Positions 1 to 8,902 are shown, counted from the stretch's first letter. The stretch: 64,000 nucleotides of DNA from Gemmatimonadaceae bacterium (GCA_019752115.1 JAIEMN010000024.1:124001-188000), one strand, 5' to 3'. Notes: generated from the sequence alone by a model not told the origin. Made by a program: numbers and translations.

Positions 1-668
1 ACCACCGTCGGCCGCTGATAGAGCCCCTTCACCGTGAGGCGCGGCGGACGGTTTCGCGGCCACCCCTTCTTGCCCTCGAGCGACGCAAGCATCGCCGACG
101 CTTCGCCGCAGACGTACGAACCGGCGCCGCGATAGACGACCACATCCAGCGAGTAGTTCGTGCCCAGGATGTTCTGCCCGAGCAGGCCGGCCTCGTAGGC
201 CTCGTCCACCGCGCCCTGGATGCGACGGTACGGCAGATCGAACTCGCCGCGAATGTAGATGAAGGCGTGGCGGCCGCCGATCGCATACGACGCGAGCATC
301 AACCCTTCGAGCGTCAGATGCGGCGTGTGCTGCAGAATCCAGCGGTCCTTGAACGTCCCGGGCTCGCCTTCGTCCGCATTCATGCAGACGTAGTGCGGCT
401 CGCCGTCGTTCGGCTTGATGACGCCCCACTTGCGACCGGCCGGAAACGCCGCGCCGCCGTGCCCGAGGAGGCCGGCGTTGCTCACTTCCTTGGTGACATC
501 TGCCGGCTGCAGCGTCTTCAGCGCCTTCTCGAGCGCCTGATAGCCGCCCCGCGCCTTGTACGCGGCCAGCGTATGCGACGTCTCGGTGACCTCGTGGTTC
601 ATGAAGAACTTCACGCCGGTCACGGAGCCGTCTTTCCCCTGCGGGGTGTAGACCACGGGCTCACTCAT
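1..668 (-). CDS. nuoF: NADH-quinone oxidoreductase subunit F (partial, cut at window start)
   Basis: Flavoprotein subunit of respiratory complex I that binds NADH and FMN. About 222 N-terminal residues are present and the frame stays open through base 1. Visible signatures are the glycine-rich FMN loop GLLGHGGAAFPAGRKW, the nucleotide-site stretch NADEGEPGTFKDR, and GAGSYVCGEASAML, where most NuoF proteins have CGEETAL. The ATG at 668 lies inside the end of nuoE (8-bp overlap), which fixes the start and implies translational coupling. The C-terminal 4Fe-4S domain lies outside the window. Last visible gene of the nuoABCDEF operon. Confidence 0.95.
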   Translation of the reverse strand, partial: MSEPVVYTPQGKDGSVTGVKFFMNHEVTETSHTLAAYKARGGYQALEKALKTLQPADVTKEVSNAGLLGHGGAAFPAGRKWGVIKPNDGEPHYVCMNADEGEPGTFKDRWILQHTPHLTLEGLMLASYAIGGRHAFIYIRGEFDLPYRRIQGAVDEAYEAGLLGQNILGTNYSLDVVVYRGAGSYVCGEASAMLASLEGKKGWPRNRPPRLTVKGLYQRPTV

Positions 669-1188
669 GGCTCAACTGCTCCAGCAGCGCGTCCACCGCC
701 GCCGGCGTGAGGTTCTCATGGTAGGCCTCGTTCACGCGCATCATGGGCGCCGTGCCGCAACTCGCGAGGCACTCCACGGTGCTCAGCGTGAACAGGCCGT
801 CGGGGGTCGTTTCCCCCGGCTCGATGCCCAACTTGCCGGTGAGATAGCGGAGCAAGCCCTCCGAGCCCCGCAGCGCGCACGAAAGCGTGTGGCACACCTG
901 CAGGTGATGCCGGCCGATGGGCTCGCGCGTGAACATCGTGTAGAACCCCAGCACCTCGTCGATCTGGGTGCGAGGCACGCCGAGATACGCCTGCAGCTCG
1001 TCCACATCGCTGTCGGCGATGTAGCCGCGCTCCTGCTGGATGCGATGCAGGCACGGGATGGTCAGCGACCCCTCGAAGCCCTCCGGGTAGCGCGCCTTCC
1101 AGCGCTCGAACTCGGGGATGAGGTGCTGAATGCTGGTCATCGATCCCGTCGCGGCCACGCGCGGGCGTTCGGACGTCTGGTCCATCAT
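661..1188 (-). CDS. nuoE: NADH-quinone oxidoreductase subunit E
   Basis: 175-residue thioredoxin-fold subunit of complex I carrying the N1a [2Fe-2S] cluster and pairing with NuoF in the NADH-oxidising arm. The four cluster ligands are visible as CHTLSC (C-x4-C) and, about 35 residues later, CLASC (C-x3-C). The length is normal for the family. The ATG at 1188 overlaps the nuoD stop as ATGA, which supports this start; MTSIQHL, 16 residues further in, is a possible alternative. Its stop overlaps the nuoF start. Confidence 0.95.
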   Translation of the reverse strand: MMDQTSERPRVAATGSMTSIQHLIPEFERWKARYPEGFEGSLTIPCLHRIQQERGYIADSDVDELQAYLGVPRTQIDEVLGFYTMFTREPIGRHHLQVCHTLSCALRGSEGLLRYLTGKLGIEPGETTPDGLFTLSTVECLASCGTAPMMRVNEAYHENLTPAAVDALLEQLSHE

Positions 1189-2417
1189 CGATCACACTCA
1201 CCGCCGATCATGTTCACCGACCCGAAGGTCGTGACCACGTCGGCGAGCTGATAGCCGTTGAGCATGGTGTGGACGCCCCCCATGTGCACGAAGCTGGGGG
1301 AGCGCACATGCACCTTGTGCGGGCGCCCTTCGCCGGTACTGACGCAGTAGAACCCGAGTTCGCCGTTCGCCCCTTCGTGCGCCACGTAGATGTCACCGGC
1401 CGGCACCACCGGCCCTTCCATCACGAGCTTGAAGTGGTTGATGAGCGATTCGATCTCGGTGTAGACCAGCTGCTTCTCGGGGAAGACGCAGCGGCGGTCG
1501 TCCACCATGATCGGCCCATCCGGCACCATGTCGATGAGCTGACGAATCATGTACACCGATTCGTCCATCTCGCGCATGCGCACGTAGTAGCGATCGTAGT
1601 TGTCGCCCTTGATCCCCACCGGCACGTCAAAATCGAGCTCGCCGTAGGCGAGGTACGGCATGTCCTTGCGCAGGTCGCGGGCGGCGCCGGTGCTGCGGAG
1701 GATCGGGCCCGTGAAGCCCCAATGAATCGCGTCCTTGGTGCTGATCACGCCCACATCGCGCATGCGATCGATGAAGATGCGGTTCCGATCGACCAGCCCG
1801 TGCACGCGCTCGATGTACTCCTCGTAGTCCTTGAGGATCTCGGTCAGGCGCTCGAACCACCCGGCCGGCACATCGAAGGCCAGCCCGCCGATCCGACCGA
1901 ATGTGTAGGTCACGCGCGCGCCGGTGATCGCGGCCAGATGCTCGTACATCGAGTCGCGCACCGTGACGAGATACAGGAATGCCGTCATGGCCCCCAGCTC
2001 CATGAGCTGCGCAGCCACACAGGTCAGGTGGTCGGCCAGTCGCGAGTATTCGGCGAGCAGCGTGCGCAGGTACTTGGTGCGGGGCGTGATCTCGATGCCC
2101 ATGAGCTGCTCGACCGCATCGCAGTACGCGAAGTTGTTGATCAGCGCCGAGCAGTAGTTCAGCCGGTCCACATACGGGATGAGGTTGTGCCAGGTGTGAT
2201 CCTCGCACTCCTTCTCGAAGCCGCGATGCAGATAGCCGCAGTGCACATCAGTGCGCAGCACCTTTTCCGCATCCAGCTCGGCGATGATCTGCACGGTGCC
2301 ATGCGTGGCCGGATGCGACGGGCCGAGGTTCACGATGACCGTGTCCTCGCGCGACGCCGTGAGCGTCGTCGAGACCGGATTCGGAATCGGCGGGCGGGGG
2401 ATCGGGCTAGCGGACAA
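1185..2417 (-). CDS. nuoD: NADH-quinone oxidoreductase subunit D
   Basis: 49-kDa-type subunit of complex I; with NuoB it forms the quinone-binding site at the membrane interface. The family hallmark LGPSHPATHG sits near the N terminus and the conserved histidine- and arginine-rich core follows (HCGYLHRGFEK, NYCSALINN). The C terminus GSVNMIGGECDR is typical. No ATG exists near the conserved start. The best choice is TTG at 2417, overlapping the nuoC stop by 11 bp and giving 410 residues; a GTG just before NLGPSHP is the alternative. The open frame continues upstream to 2597 inside nuoC, but that part looks like shadow sequence. Confidence 0.92.
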   Translation of the reverse strand: MSASPIPRPPIPNPVSTTLTASREDTVIVNLGPSHPATHGTVQIIAELDAEKVLRTDVHCGYLHRGFEKECEDHTWHNLIPYVDRLNYCSALINNFAYCDAVEQLMGIEITPRTKYLRTLLAEYSRLADHLTCVAAQLMELGAMTAFLYLVTVRDSMYEHLAAITGARVTYTFGRIGGLAFDVPAGWFERLTEILKDYEEYIERVHGLVDRNRIFIDRMRDVGVISTKDAIHWGFTGPILRSTGAARDLRKDMPYLAYGELDFDVPVGIKGDNYDRYYVRMREMDESVYMIRQLIDMVPDGPIMVDDRRCVFPEKQLVYTEIESLINHFKLVMEGPVVPAGDIYVAHEGANGELGFYCVSTGEGRPHKVHVRSPSFVHMGGVHTMLNGYQLADVVTTFGSVNMIGGECDR

Positions 2418-2940
2418 GGGCGCTCTGCGGCGGACGGTACGGCACGAGGGGCTGCTCCGCCTGCTTCGGATAATCCTTGCGCAGGGGGTGCCCGACGAAG
2501 CCCTCGTAGAGGAGAATGGGACGGAGATCACCGTGCCCGCGGAACTGGATGCCGTACATGTCGTGGCATTCGCGTTCCATGTAGGCAGCCGACCCATAGA
2601 GCGGCGTCAGCGAGTCCACCGTGGGGTCCTCGGCGGTGACGCGCGTCTTGAGGCGCACGCGGACATGCGCCGTGGTCGAGAGGAAGTGGTAGACCACTTC
2701 GAAACGGCGCGCGGCCTCGGGCCAGTCCACGGCGGTCACGTCGAGGAACAGGTCGAAACCAAATTCATCGCGCAGGCGCGTCGCGACCGGCAGGAGCTGC
2801 TCCGGCATGAGCTCGAAGACCAGGATGTGGTGCTGCACGCCGCGGCAGACGATCGGCGTCTCGGCACTCACCGGGCCCTCGTGCCCCGCTTCGCCGGGGG
2901 AGAGCTGCTGGCGCAGCCGGTCGAAGAGTGGGGCAGTCAC
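2407..2940 (-). CDS. nuoC: NADH-quinone oxidoreductase subunit C
   Basis: 30-kDa-type subunit of complex I, about 177 residues. Recognisable motifs are DLFLDVTAVDWPEAARRFEV and the C-terminal region ERECHDMYGIQFRGH with HPLRKDYP, characteristic of NuoC. The start is taken as GTG at 2940, one base after the nuoB stop codon at 2942; an ATG at 3048 would put about 36 non-homologous residues inside nuoB. It is a separate gene from nuoD, not a fused nuoCD. NuoC bridges the NADH arm and the quinone module. Confidence 0.93.
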   Translation of the reverse strand: MTAPLFDRLRQQLSPGEAGHEGPVSAETPIVCRGVQHHILVFELMPEQLLPVATRLRDEFGFDLFLDVTAVDWPEAARRFEVVYHFLSTTAHVRVRLKTRVTAEDPTVDSLTPLYGSAAYMERECHDMYGIQFRGHGDLRPILLYEGFVGHPLRKDYPKQAEQPLVPYRPPQSALVR

Positions 2941-2941
2941 G

Positions 2942-3493
2942 TCAGAATCGGTCGTTGATGATGGGGTGGCGGCTGTTGGCGATCTTTTCCTGCAGCCGCA
3001 TGATCCCGTCGATGACCATCTCCGGTCGGGGCGGACAGCCCGGGACATAGATGTCCACCGGGATGATCCGGTCGATCCCCGGCAGCGACGCGTAGTTCTG
3101 ATAGAACCCGCCCGTGCTCGCGCAGACGCCGAAGGCCATCACCCACTTCGGCTCGCACATCTGCTCGTAGACCTTGAGGAGAATGGGCGCCTGCTTCTGG
3201 GTCACCGTACCGACCACCATGAGCAGGTCGGCCTGGCGCGGCGAAAAGCGCGGGAGCGCGGCGCCGAAGCGGTCGGTGTCGTAGTTGGACGCACTGACCG
3301 CCATGAACTCCATGGCGCAGCAGGCCGTGACGAACGGATAGGGGAAGAGCGAGAACTTGCGCGCCCAGCCGATCAGCTCATCCTTGCGCGTCGTGAGGAA
3401 CTCGAACGCGCCGTCTTTCTGATGCGTCGCCGCCTTGGTCGCGAGTGGTGCATGCGCGCCCGTATCGACGATGGGAAGCCGCTTGCCGTACAT
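2942..3493 (-). CDS. nuoB: NADH-quinone oxidoreductase subunit B
   Basis: 183-residue subunit of complex I that carries the terminal N2 [4Fe-4S] cluster, which passes electrons to quinone. The tandem cysteines are in FVTACCAMEFMA, with the remaining ligands in FGVCASTGG and VPGCPPRPE. The ATG at 3493 lies three bases after the nuoA stop, so the genes are tightly packed. Length and motifs are those of the 20-kDa/PSST family. Confidence 0.96.
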   Translation of the reverse strand: MYGKRLPIVDTGAHAPLATKAATHQKDGAFEFLTTRKDELIGWARKFSLFPYPFVTACCAMEFMAVSASNYDTDRFGAALPRFSPRQADLLMVVGTVTQKQAPILLKVYEQMCEPKWVMAFGVCASTGGFYQNYASLPGIDRIIPVDIYVPGCPPRPEMVIDGIMRLQEKIANSRHPIINDRF

Positions 3494-3496
3494 CCG

Positions 3497-3862
3497 CTAC
3501 TCCGTCACCGCTTCGAGGATGCGTGCCTTGTAGACATAGAGCAGGCAGAGCACCAGCAACGCGGTAAACAGGAAGAAGGTGAACATCATGAAGCCCGAGA
3601 GCGGTCGCGCTCCCAAGGTCCAGATGAACAGGAACATGGTTTCGAGATCGAACAGGATGAACAGAATGGCGACCGCGTAATACTTGATCGGCACCGCCTT
3701 CACGTTCAGGACGTCCACCACCGTGGCGCCGCACTCAAAGGGCTCGAGCTTCGTGGTCGTCGCGGTCGGCTTGGGGCCGAGCACCGCGTTGAGCGACAGC
3801 GCCAGGCCGACAAAGCCGACGATCGCGACCAGATAGAGCAGAAATGTGACGTAGGGTGTCAT
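3497..3862 (-). CDS. nuoA: NADH-quinone oxidoreductase subunit A
   Basis: Small membrane subunit of complex I, 121 residues with three predicted transmembrane helices (TPYVTFLLYLVAIVGFVGLA near the start, a middle helix around YYAVAILFILFDLE, and a C-terminal helix). The signature FECGATVVD and the acidic FDLETMFLF stretch are typical of NuoA. The frame opens upstream at 3949, but the hydrophobic family start MTPYVTF corresponds to ATG 3862. First gene of the operon; its promoter should lie in 3863-4000. Confidence 0.93.
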   Translation of the reverse strand: MTPYVTFLLYLVAIVGFVGLALSLNAVLGPKPTATTTKLEPFECGATVVDVLNVKAVPIKYYAVAILFILFDLETMFLFIWTLGARPLSGFMMFTFFLFTALLVLCLLYVYKARILEAVTE

Positions 3863-4288
3863 CGCACAGCGGGGGGAGTGGGCCGCGCAAGTGCCGGGCG
3901 CTATAGGACTTATCAGTCCGATCTCACAGTCCGTTTTGGCACTCGTCAACCAGCGCCGTCAACGTGCCCATGGGTACGGGCAGAGTCAAGCAGGGAATAA
4001 CCGGCTATCTCATATGACTAGGCCGGTCCGGACTGCGCATATACCGGTCCGGGAATCTTTCCGGTGACGAGAGCGTCTCGGCCGCTGTTGCGGGGGGTGG
4101 AGCGCCGTTGGCCGAACCGGTTTGAAACGGGGACCAGCCGCTCCGTATTTGTACCAGTTGGGTCCCCAGTTGGAAACGAACCGGTGTGTCGCCACATTTC
4201 GCCCCCCAGCGACCTGGGCCGGACTTCCCGCATGTCCGGCTTCCAGCGCTGGTCGTCTCACCCTCATTCCCTCCAAAGGAAACGGTTG
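3863..4288. other. 426-bp divergent intergenic region between nuoA and the SusC-type receptor
   Basis: No credible gene is visible here. The region must hold promoters for both directions. Two direct copies of CCGGTCCGG start at 4023 and 4044, 21 bases or about two helical turns apart, and further CCGGT cores occur at 4061, 4117 (in the palindrome AACCGGTT, 4115-4122) and 4181. This clustering looks like an operator array for the receptor gene, but the regulator is unknown. A Shine-Dalgarno AAAGGA (4275-4280) precedes the receptor ATG. Confidence 0.4.
3921..3949 (-). promoter_or_regulatory. putative sigma-70-like promoter for the nuo operon
   Basis: Read on the minus strand there is TTGACG (3949-3944), a 17-base spacer, then TGAGAT (3926-3921), ending about 60 bases before the nuoA start. 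The hexamers are imperfect and promoter consensus in this phylum is poorly known, so this is a sequence-only suggestion. A second TTGACG lies 14 bases further upstream. Confidence 0.3.
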
Positions 4289-7200
4289 ATGTCCTTCCCT
4301 TCCCTCCCTCGCCTCATGCGTCGCCTCCGGGCTGCGGGGCTGGCCCTGCCAGTGCTCGCGTTCCCGGTCGTCGCCCAGGCGCAGACCGGTACGATCACCG
4401 GCAAGGTGACGGATGCCGCCAGCAAGGCCCCCATTGCTGACGCACGCATTCAGATCACCGGTACGGCGTTCGGTACGCAGACCAACGCCGAAGGCGATTA
4501 TCGCCTCACCGCCGTCCGCGCCGGCATGGTGCAGATCTCGGTCCTCCGGCTCGGCTACAAGTCCACGCGCGACTCGATCCGTGTGGCGGATGGCCAGTCG
4601 GTCACGCTGAACATCAAGCTCGAGCAGTCGGCGATCAACCTCTCGGAAGTCGTCGTCACCGGTACGGCCGGTAACCAGGAGCGTAAGGCGCAGTCGGCGC
4701 TCGTCGCCTCCGTGAAAGCGGCGGACATCATCAAGGACGCCCCGATCACCAACGTGGCCAGCATGCTGCAGTCGCGCGTCCCGGGTGTCGCGCTCTCGGC
4801 GCAGTCGGGCACGAAGGGTGTGGCGACGAGCATCCGCATCCGCGGCGCGTCGTCGATCAACCTCTCGAACCAGCCGCTCATCTTCATCGACGGCGTGCGC
4901 CTCAATGAAGGCTTCATCGGCGCGAACCAGTCGGGTCAGTCGTTCGACCGTTTCAACGACCTGAACCCGGAAGAGATCGAGAGCATCGAAGTCGTGAAGG
5001 GCCCGGCCGCCGCGACGCTGTACGGCGCCGACGCCTCGGCCGGCGTGATCCAGATCATCACCAAGAAGGGCAAGGCCGGCTCGAGCACGTTCACGCAGAA
5101 CGTCCGCGCCGAGCAGAGCACGTCCGACAAGAACTTCTCGCCCCCGTCGAACTACGCGCTGTGCACGGCGGCGGCCGTCGCCGCGACGTCGACCAACCCG
5201 CTCTGCCGCGGCAAGGCGGTGGGTGACCTGGTGAGCGACAACCCGCTCGAGCGTGTCAACGCCTTCCAGCAGGGCGAAGGCCGCATCGTGAACTGGAACG
5301 GGCGTGGCGGTGGCCAGAACTACGGCTACAACCTCTCGTACGGCTCGGACAACACGTTCGGCGTGCTGCCGAACAACCGCTTCAACCGCTACAACATCCG
5401 CACGAACGCCAACTACATCGCCAACTCGAAGCTCAACTTCGACGCCGGCCTTGGCCTCGTGCAGACGCAGGTTGACCTGCCGGACAACGACAACAACATC
5501 TTCGGCTGGCTCGGCGGCGCGATGCTCGGCTCGCCGCTCACGCGCAATGACTCGCCGACGGGTCAGGCGACGAACGACGGCTGGTTCTCGCGTCGTCACT
5601 ACAACGCCATCGCGTCCAAGCAGAATCGCCTGCTCACGAAGCGCGTCACGAGCTCGCTGACGGCCAACTACGCGCCGACCACCTGGTTCACGAACCGCTT
5701 CATCGGCGGTATGGACTACTCCGGTGAACTCACGGACTTCTTCCAGCCGAAGAACGACTCGCTCTGGTGGGGCGGCCTGAACGACGGCGGCAACCGTGCG
5801 ATGGCCTCGCGTGGCGCCGAGCGTTACACGTTCGACTACAGCGGCAACATGAAGAAGAACTGGGCCATGGACATCGAAAGCAATCTGTCCTTCGGCCTGC
5901 AGGTGATCTCGTCGCGCAACCAGGTCGTGAGCTCGACGGGTACGGGCTTCGTGACGAACGCCAACAACTCGATCGGCTCGGCTGCCATCAACACCGGCAG
6001 CAGCGGCTTCACCGAGCAGCGCCAGTACGGCTACTTCGGGCAGCTGCAGCTTGGCTCGGCCAACCGTCGCTTCATTCAGCTCGGCGCGCGCGTTGACCGC
6101 AACTCGTCGTTCGGTTCGCAGTCGCCGTCCTTCTTCCTGCCCAAGATCGGCGGTACGTGGACGATCTCGGAAGAAGACTTCTTCCAGCCGCTCTCGCGCT
6201 ATGTGAGCCAGCTGCGTGTCCGTGCCTCGTGGGGTACCACGGGCCGGTCGCCTGGCCCCGGCGACGCGCTCACGACGCTCGCCGCCGCGACGTACAACAT
6301 CACCGGCACCGCGGGCGCCGGCGTGGTCCTCGGCAACCCCGGTAACCCCGACCTCAAGCCGGAACGCGGCACGGAGTTCGAGACGGGTATCGATGCCGGC
6401 TTCTTCAACAACCGCGTGGGCATGGAGCTCACGTACTTCAACAAGAAGACCAAGGACCTGATCATCACGCGGCCCATTCCGCCGTCGCTCGGCTTCAACA
6501 GCAACCCGCTGGCGAACCTGGGCTCCGTGCTGAACAGCGGCGTCGAGCTCGGCCTGAACATCGCGGCGCTCAACATGCCGAACGCCAAGTGGGATGTCCG
6601 CTTCGGTGCCAACACGCTGCACAACGAACTCACGAGCCTGGGCGGCGTCGCGCCGTTCGCGCTCGGCGCCTCGGGCCGCACGCTCGTGGGCCAGCAGGTC
6701 GGTGTGTACGTGTCCAAGCAGATCCAGTCGATCGACGTGGCCAACAACAAGGTCATCGTGAACGACACGCTGACGCCGATGGGCAACCTGTTCCCGACGC
6801 TCGAGTGGAACCTCACGAACACGGTGACGCTGTTCAAGAACCTGCGCGTGGCGGCCCTGCTCGACTCGAAGCGGGACTATCTCGTGCAGAACTTCACGGC
6901 GTTCTTCCGTGAGACGCAGATCCCGGTGGCGCAGAACCGCATCGACGTGAACAAGCTCTCGGCCTACGAGCGCCTCCGTCGCTACGGCAACCTGACGGCC
7001 GGCCAGCCCGCCTTTGTGCAGAAGAACGGTGGCGCGGCGACGGTGAACGACGTGACCGACGCCTACCTGCAGCCGGGCGACTTCACGCGTCTGCGTGAAG
7101 TGTCGGCGACGTACACCCTGCCGAACTCGCTGCTCGGCTGGACGAACAAGCGCATCACCAACCTCTCGGTCACGGTGGCGCTGCAGAACGTCAAGCTGTG

Positions 7201-7321
7201 GACGAACTACGAAGGCTTCGACCCGGAAGTGAACTCGCAGACCGGCGCCTTCTCGCGCCAGGACTTCCTGACGCTGCCGAATCCGAAGACGACTGTCGTC
7301 CGTCTCAACCTCAACTTCTGA
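4289..7321 (+). CDS. SusC/RagA-type TonB-dependent outer-membrane receptor
   Basis: 1010-residue outer-membrane transporter powered by TonB, probably importing an oligomer or peptide together with the SusD-like lipoprotein downstream. A signal peptide (about residues 1-32, cleavage after AQA) is followed by a carboxypeptidase-regulatory-like beta domain (GTITGKVTDAASKAPIADA), a TonB-box-like SEVVVTG, a plug domain (IRIRGASSI, FIDGVR, VKGPAAATLYG) and a long beta barrel ending in NLNF with a terminal aromatic residue for barrel assembly. ATG 4289 is chosen because it starts the signal peptide and has AAAGGA upstream; the open frame from 4064 is spurious. The substrate cannot be read from sequence. 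Confidence 0.93.
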   Translation: MSFPSLPRLMRRLRAAGLALPVLAFPVVAQAQTGTITGKVTDAASKAPIADARIQITGTAFGTQTNAEGDYRLTAVRAGMVQISVLRLGYKSTRDSIRVADGQSVTLNIKLEQSAINLSEVVVTGTAGNQERKAQSALVASVKAADIIKDAPITNVASMLQSRVPGVALSAQSGTKGVATSIRIRGASSINLSNQPLIFIDGVRLNEGFIGANQSGQSFDRFNDLNPEEIESIEVVKGPAAATLYGADASAGVIQIITKKGKAGSSTFTQNVRAEQSTSDKNFSPPSNYALCTAAAVAATSTNPLCRGKAVGDLVSDNPLERVNAFQQGEGRIVNWNGRGGGQNYGYNLSYGSDNTFGVLPNNRFNRYNIRTNANYIANSKLNFDAGLGLVQTQVDLPDNDNNIFGWLGGAMLGSPLTRNDSPTGQATNDGWFSRRHYNAIASKQNRLLTKRVTSSLTANYAPTTWFTNRFIGGMDYSGELTDFFQPKNDSLWWGGLNDGGNRAMASRGAERYTFDYSGNMKKNWAMDIESNLSFGLQVISSRNQVVSSTGTGFVTNANNSIGSAAINTGSSGFTEQRQYGYFGQLQLGSANRRFIQLGARVDRNSSFGSQSPSFFLPKIGGTWTISEEDFFQPLSRYVSQLRVRASWGTTGRSPGPGDALTTLAAATYNITGTAGAGVVLGNPGNPDLKPERGTEFETGIDAGFFNNRVGMELTYFNKKTKDLIITRPIPPSLGFNSNPLANLGSVLNSGVELGLNIAALNMPNAKWDVRFGANTLHNELTSLGGVAPFALGASGRTLVGQQVGVYVSKQIQSIDVANNKVIVNDTLTPMGNLFPTLEWNLTNTVTLFKNLRVAALLDSKRDYLVQNFTAFFRETQIPVAQNRIDVNKLSAYERLRRYGNLTAGQPAFVQKNGGAATVNDVTDAYLQPGDFTRLREVSATYTLPNSLLGWTNKRITNLSVTVALQNVKLWTNYEGFDPEVNSQTGAFSRQDFLTLPNPKTTVVRLNLNF

Positions 7322-7329
7322 CCGCGACC

Positions 7330-8586
7330 ATGCCCATCAAGAATTTCCGTCGCGCCGTCACGCGCACGGCCGCGGGCACCGTCATGCTCCTCGGAGCATC
7401 GGCCTGCGGTGATCAGTTCCTCACCGTGACCAATCCGAACGTGATCGACGCGAGCACGGTCGATCCGGTCTCGAGCGGTGCCACGCTGGCGCTCTCGGCG
7501 ATGCAGAACCTCGCGTTCGCGGAGGGACTGGCGGCCGCGTACGTCTCCTGGTTCACCGAGGAGACGAACGTCGGTGACACCTTCCCGACGCGTAACGAGT
7601 TCGGCTTCCGTCAGATCACCGACCTGAACGGCTCCCTCTCGACCGACGTGTGGGCACCGCTGTCGCTCGCGGCGGCGTCGTCCAAGCAGGTGCTGGATCT
7701 CGCGCTGCCGACGCCGGCCACGAACATCAACGTGGCCCGTGCCGCGTTCGCGCGTGGCTTCGCCGTGCTGCAGATCGCGAGCGACTTCTGCGAAGGCACG
7801 CTGTCGTCGGGCCCCAAGCTCACGACGTCGGCGCTCCTCGACACGGCCGCGTTCTGGTTCTCGCGGGCGATCGACGTGGGCACCGCGAACGCCAGCACCG
7901 AAGGCGTCTCGCTGGCCAACGCGTCGCGCGTGGGCCGCGCCCGTGCCCGTCTGCAGAAGGGTGACAAGGCGGGGGCGGCGGCCGATGCGGCCGCCGTGCC
8001 GGCCGGCTTCCAGTATGACCTGCGCTACACGGACGACGCGGCCAACCGCAATCGTCTGTCGAACCGTCAGTGGATCTTCTCGTTCGACCGGGCGAACCTC
8101 TCCGTGGCGCCGTTCTTCCGTGTGAACGACCCGCGCGTGACGTACCGCACCGGCGCGGCCGCCACGGCGGCTCCGCAGGACGGCAATCTTCCGGGTGGCT
8201 ACTTCCAGCAGACCAAGTTCCCGGCCTACGGGTCGCCGATGCGGCTCGCCTCGAAGCTCGAGGCGGACTACATCGTCGCCGAAGCCACCGGCACCTCGGC
8301 GATGCTGGCGCTCATTCAGAGCCGTCGCGCCGCGCTGGGCCTCCCGGCCTACACCGGCGCCACGACCGATGCGGCCGTGCTGACGGAGTTCTTCAACCAG
8401 CGCGCCTTTGAGTTCTACCTCGAAGGCAAGCGCGTGGCGGACCTCCGCCGCGCGCCGGCGGCGATCTCGAACATCACGCCGGCTGGCGGCACGTACTTCA
8501 AGCCCGGCTACCAGGCCGTCGGCAACCAGACGTGCTACCCGCTTCCGCGCACGGAGACGGACAACAACCCGAACACGAAGCCGTAA
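7330..8586 (+). CDS. SusD/RagB-like starch-binding-type outer-membrane lipoprotein
   Basis: 418-residue partner of the preceding SusC-type receptor; SusD-like proteins cap the receptor at the cell surface and bind its substrate. The N terminus MPIKNFRRAVTRTAAGT leads into a lipoprotein signal ending LLGASAC|GDQF, so Cys is expected to be lipidated. The C-terminal region with FFNQRAFEFYLEGKRVADLR matches the conserved SusD tail, where the ER...F-EG-R-DLRR pattern is typical. The gene begins 8 bases after the receptor stop, so the two are co-transcribed. A strong terminator follows. Rather short for SusD (often 450-600). Confidence 0.88.
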   Translation: MPIKNFRRAVTRTAAGTVMLLGASACGDQFLTVTNPNVIDASTVDPVSSGATLALSAMQNLAFAEGLAAAYVSWFTEETNVGDTFPTRNEFGFRQITDLNGSLSTDVWAPLSLAAASSKQVLDLALPTPATNINVARAAFARGFAVLQIASDFCEGTLSSGPKLTTSALLDTAAFWFSRAIDVGTANASTEGVSLANASRVGRARARLQKGDKAGAAADAAAVPAGFQYDLRYTDDAANRNRLSNRQWIFSFDRANLSVAPFFRVNDPRVTYRTGAAATAAPQDGNLPGGYFQQTKFPAYGSPMRLASKLEADYIVAEATGTSAMLALIQSRRAALGLPAYTGATTDAAVLTEFFNQRAFEFYLEGKRVADLRRAPAAISNITPAGGTYFKPGYQAVGNQTCYPLPRTETDNNPNTKP

Positions 8587-8610
8587 CGCTTCCGGGGTGG
8601 CAGGACACGG

Positions 8611-8646
8611 CGGGCGCGGGGAGTTTCCCCGCGCCCGCTCGTTTTT
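8611..8646 (+). terminator. Rho-independent terminator after the SusC/SusD pair
   Basis: A perfect 12-bp GC-rich stem (8611-8622 with 8626-8637) closes a 3-base loop and is followed by a run of five T at 8642-8646. This is a textbook intrinsic terminator 24 bases downstream of the SusD stop codon. Confidence 0.9.
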
Positions 8647-8690
8647 GTGGGGGGACGGCCGGCGATGACGGGGATTCGGTCAGTCCAGAG

Positions 8691-8708
8691 TGTCAGCCGT
8701 AGTTGACA
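8691..8708. promoter_or_regulatory. palindromic operator-like site TGTCA-N8-TGACA over the -35 box
   Basis: TGTCA (8691-8695) and TGACA (8704-8708) form a perfect 5-bp inverted repeat with an 8-base spacer, and the right half is the -35 hexamer of the carotenoid promoter. The pattern also fits TGT-N12-ACA, the consensus of the PpsR/CrtJ repressors of carotenoid and photosynthesis genes in phototrophic proteobacteria. A bound factor would occlude RNA polymerase. The identity of the regulator is inference. Confidence 0.4.
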
Positions 8709-8731
8709 GTAGGACCGGGCGGTCGCAAAAT
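8703..8731 (+). promoter_or_regulatory. predicted sigma-70-like promoter of the carotenoid cluster
   Basis: A perfect -35 box TTGACA (8703-8708) is followed by a 17-base spacer and CAAAAT (8726-8731) as a -10-like element. It lies about 170 bases upstream of crtB, so a long 5' leader would be present. It is the only convincing promoter in the 316-base gap between SusD and crtB. Confidence 0.55.
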
Positions 8732-8902
8732 GGAGCAGCTGCCGGGACACCTCTGTGCCCGGCCCCGGAATGATGCGGGAACCTCTTGCCCTGACTGGCG
8801 TTCACTAGTCGGGGCATCCCTGACAGCAGGGGCTCCCGCGCGAACTGTCTACCTGCCCGATCCCGTTTCGATGACCTCACGGCGTCCCTCGCTCCAGGTG
8901 GC

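Noticed and set aside
1269-2639. 456-residue plus-strand frame opposite nuoD
   Set aside because: Antisense to a clearly conserved gene and of low-complexity composition (many His, Val, Arg, Asp).
4010-6622. 870-residue open frame on the minus strand across the SusC-type receptor gene
   Set aside because: Its translation is Arg, Ala, Glu and Val repeats typical of the antisense frame of a high-GC gene; the plus strand has clear TonB-receptor domains.
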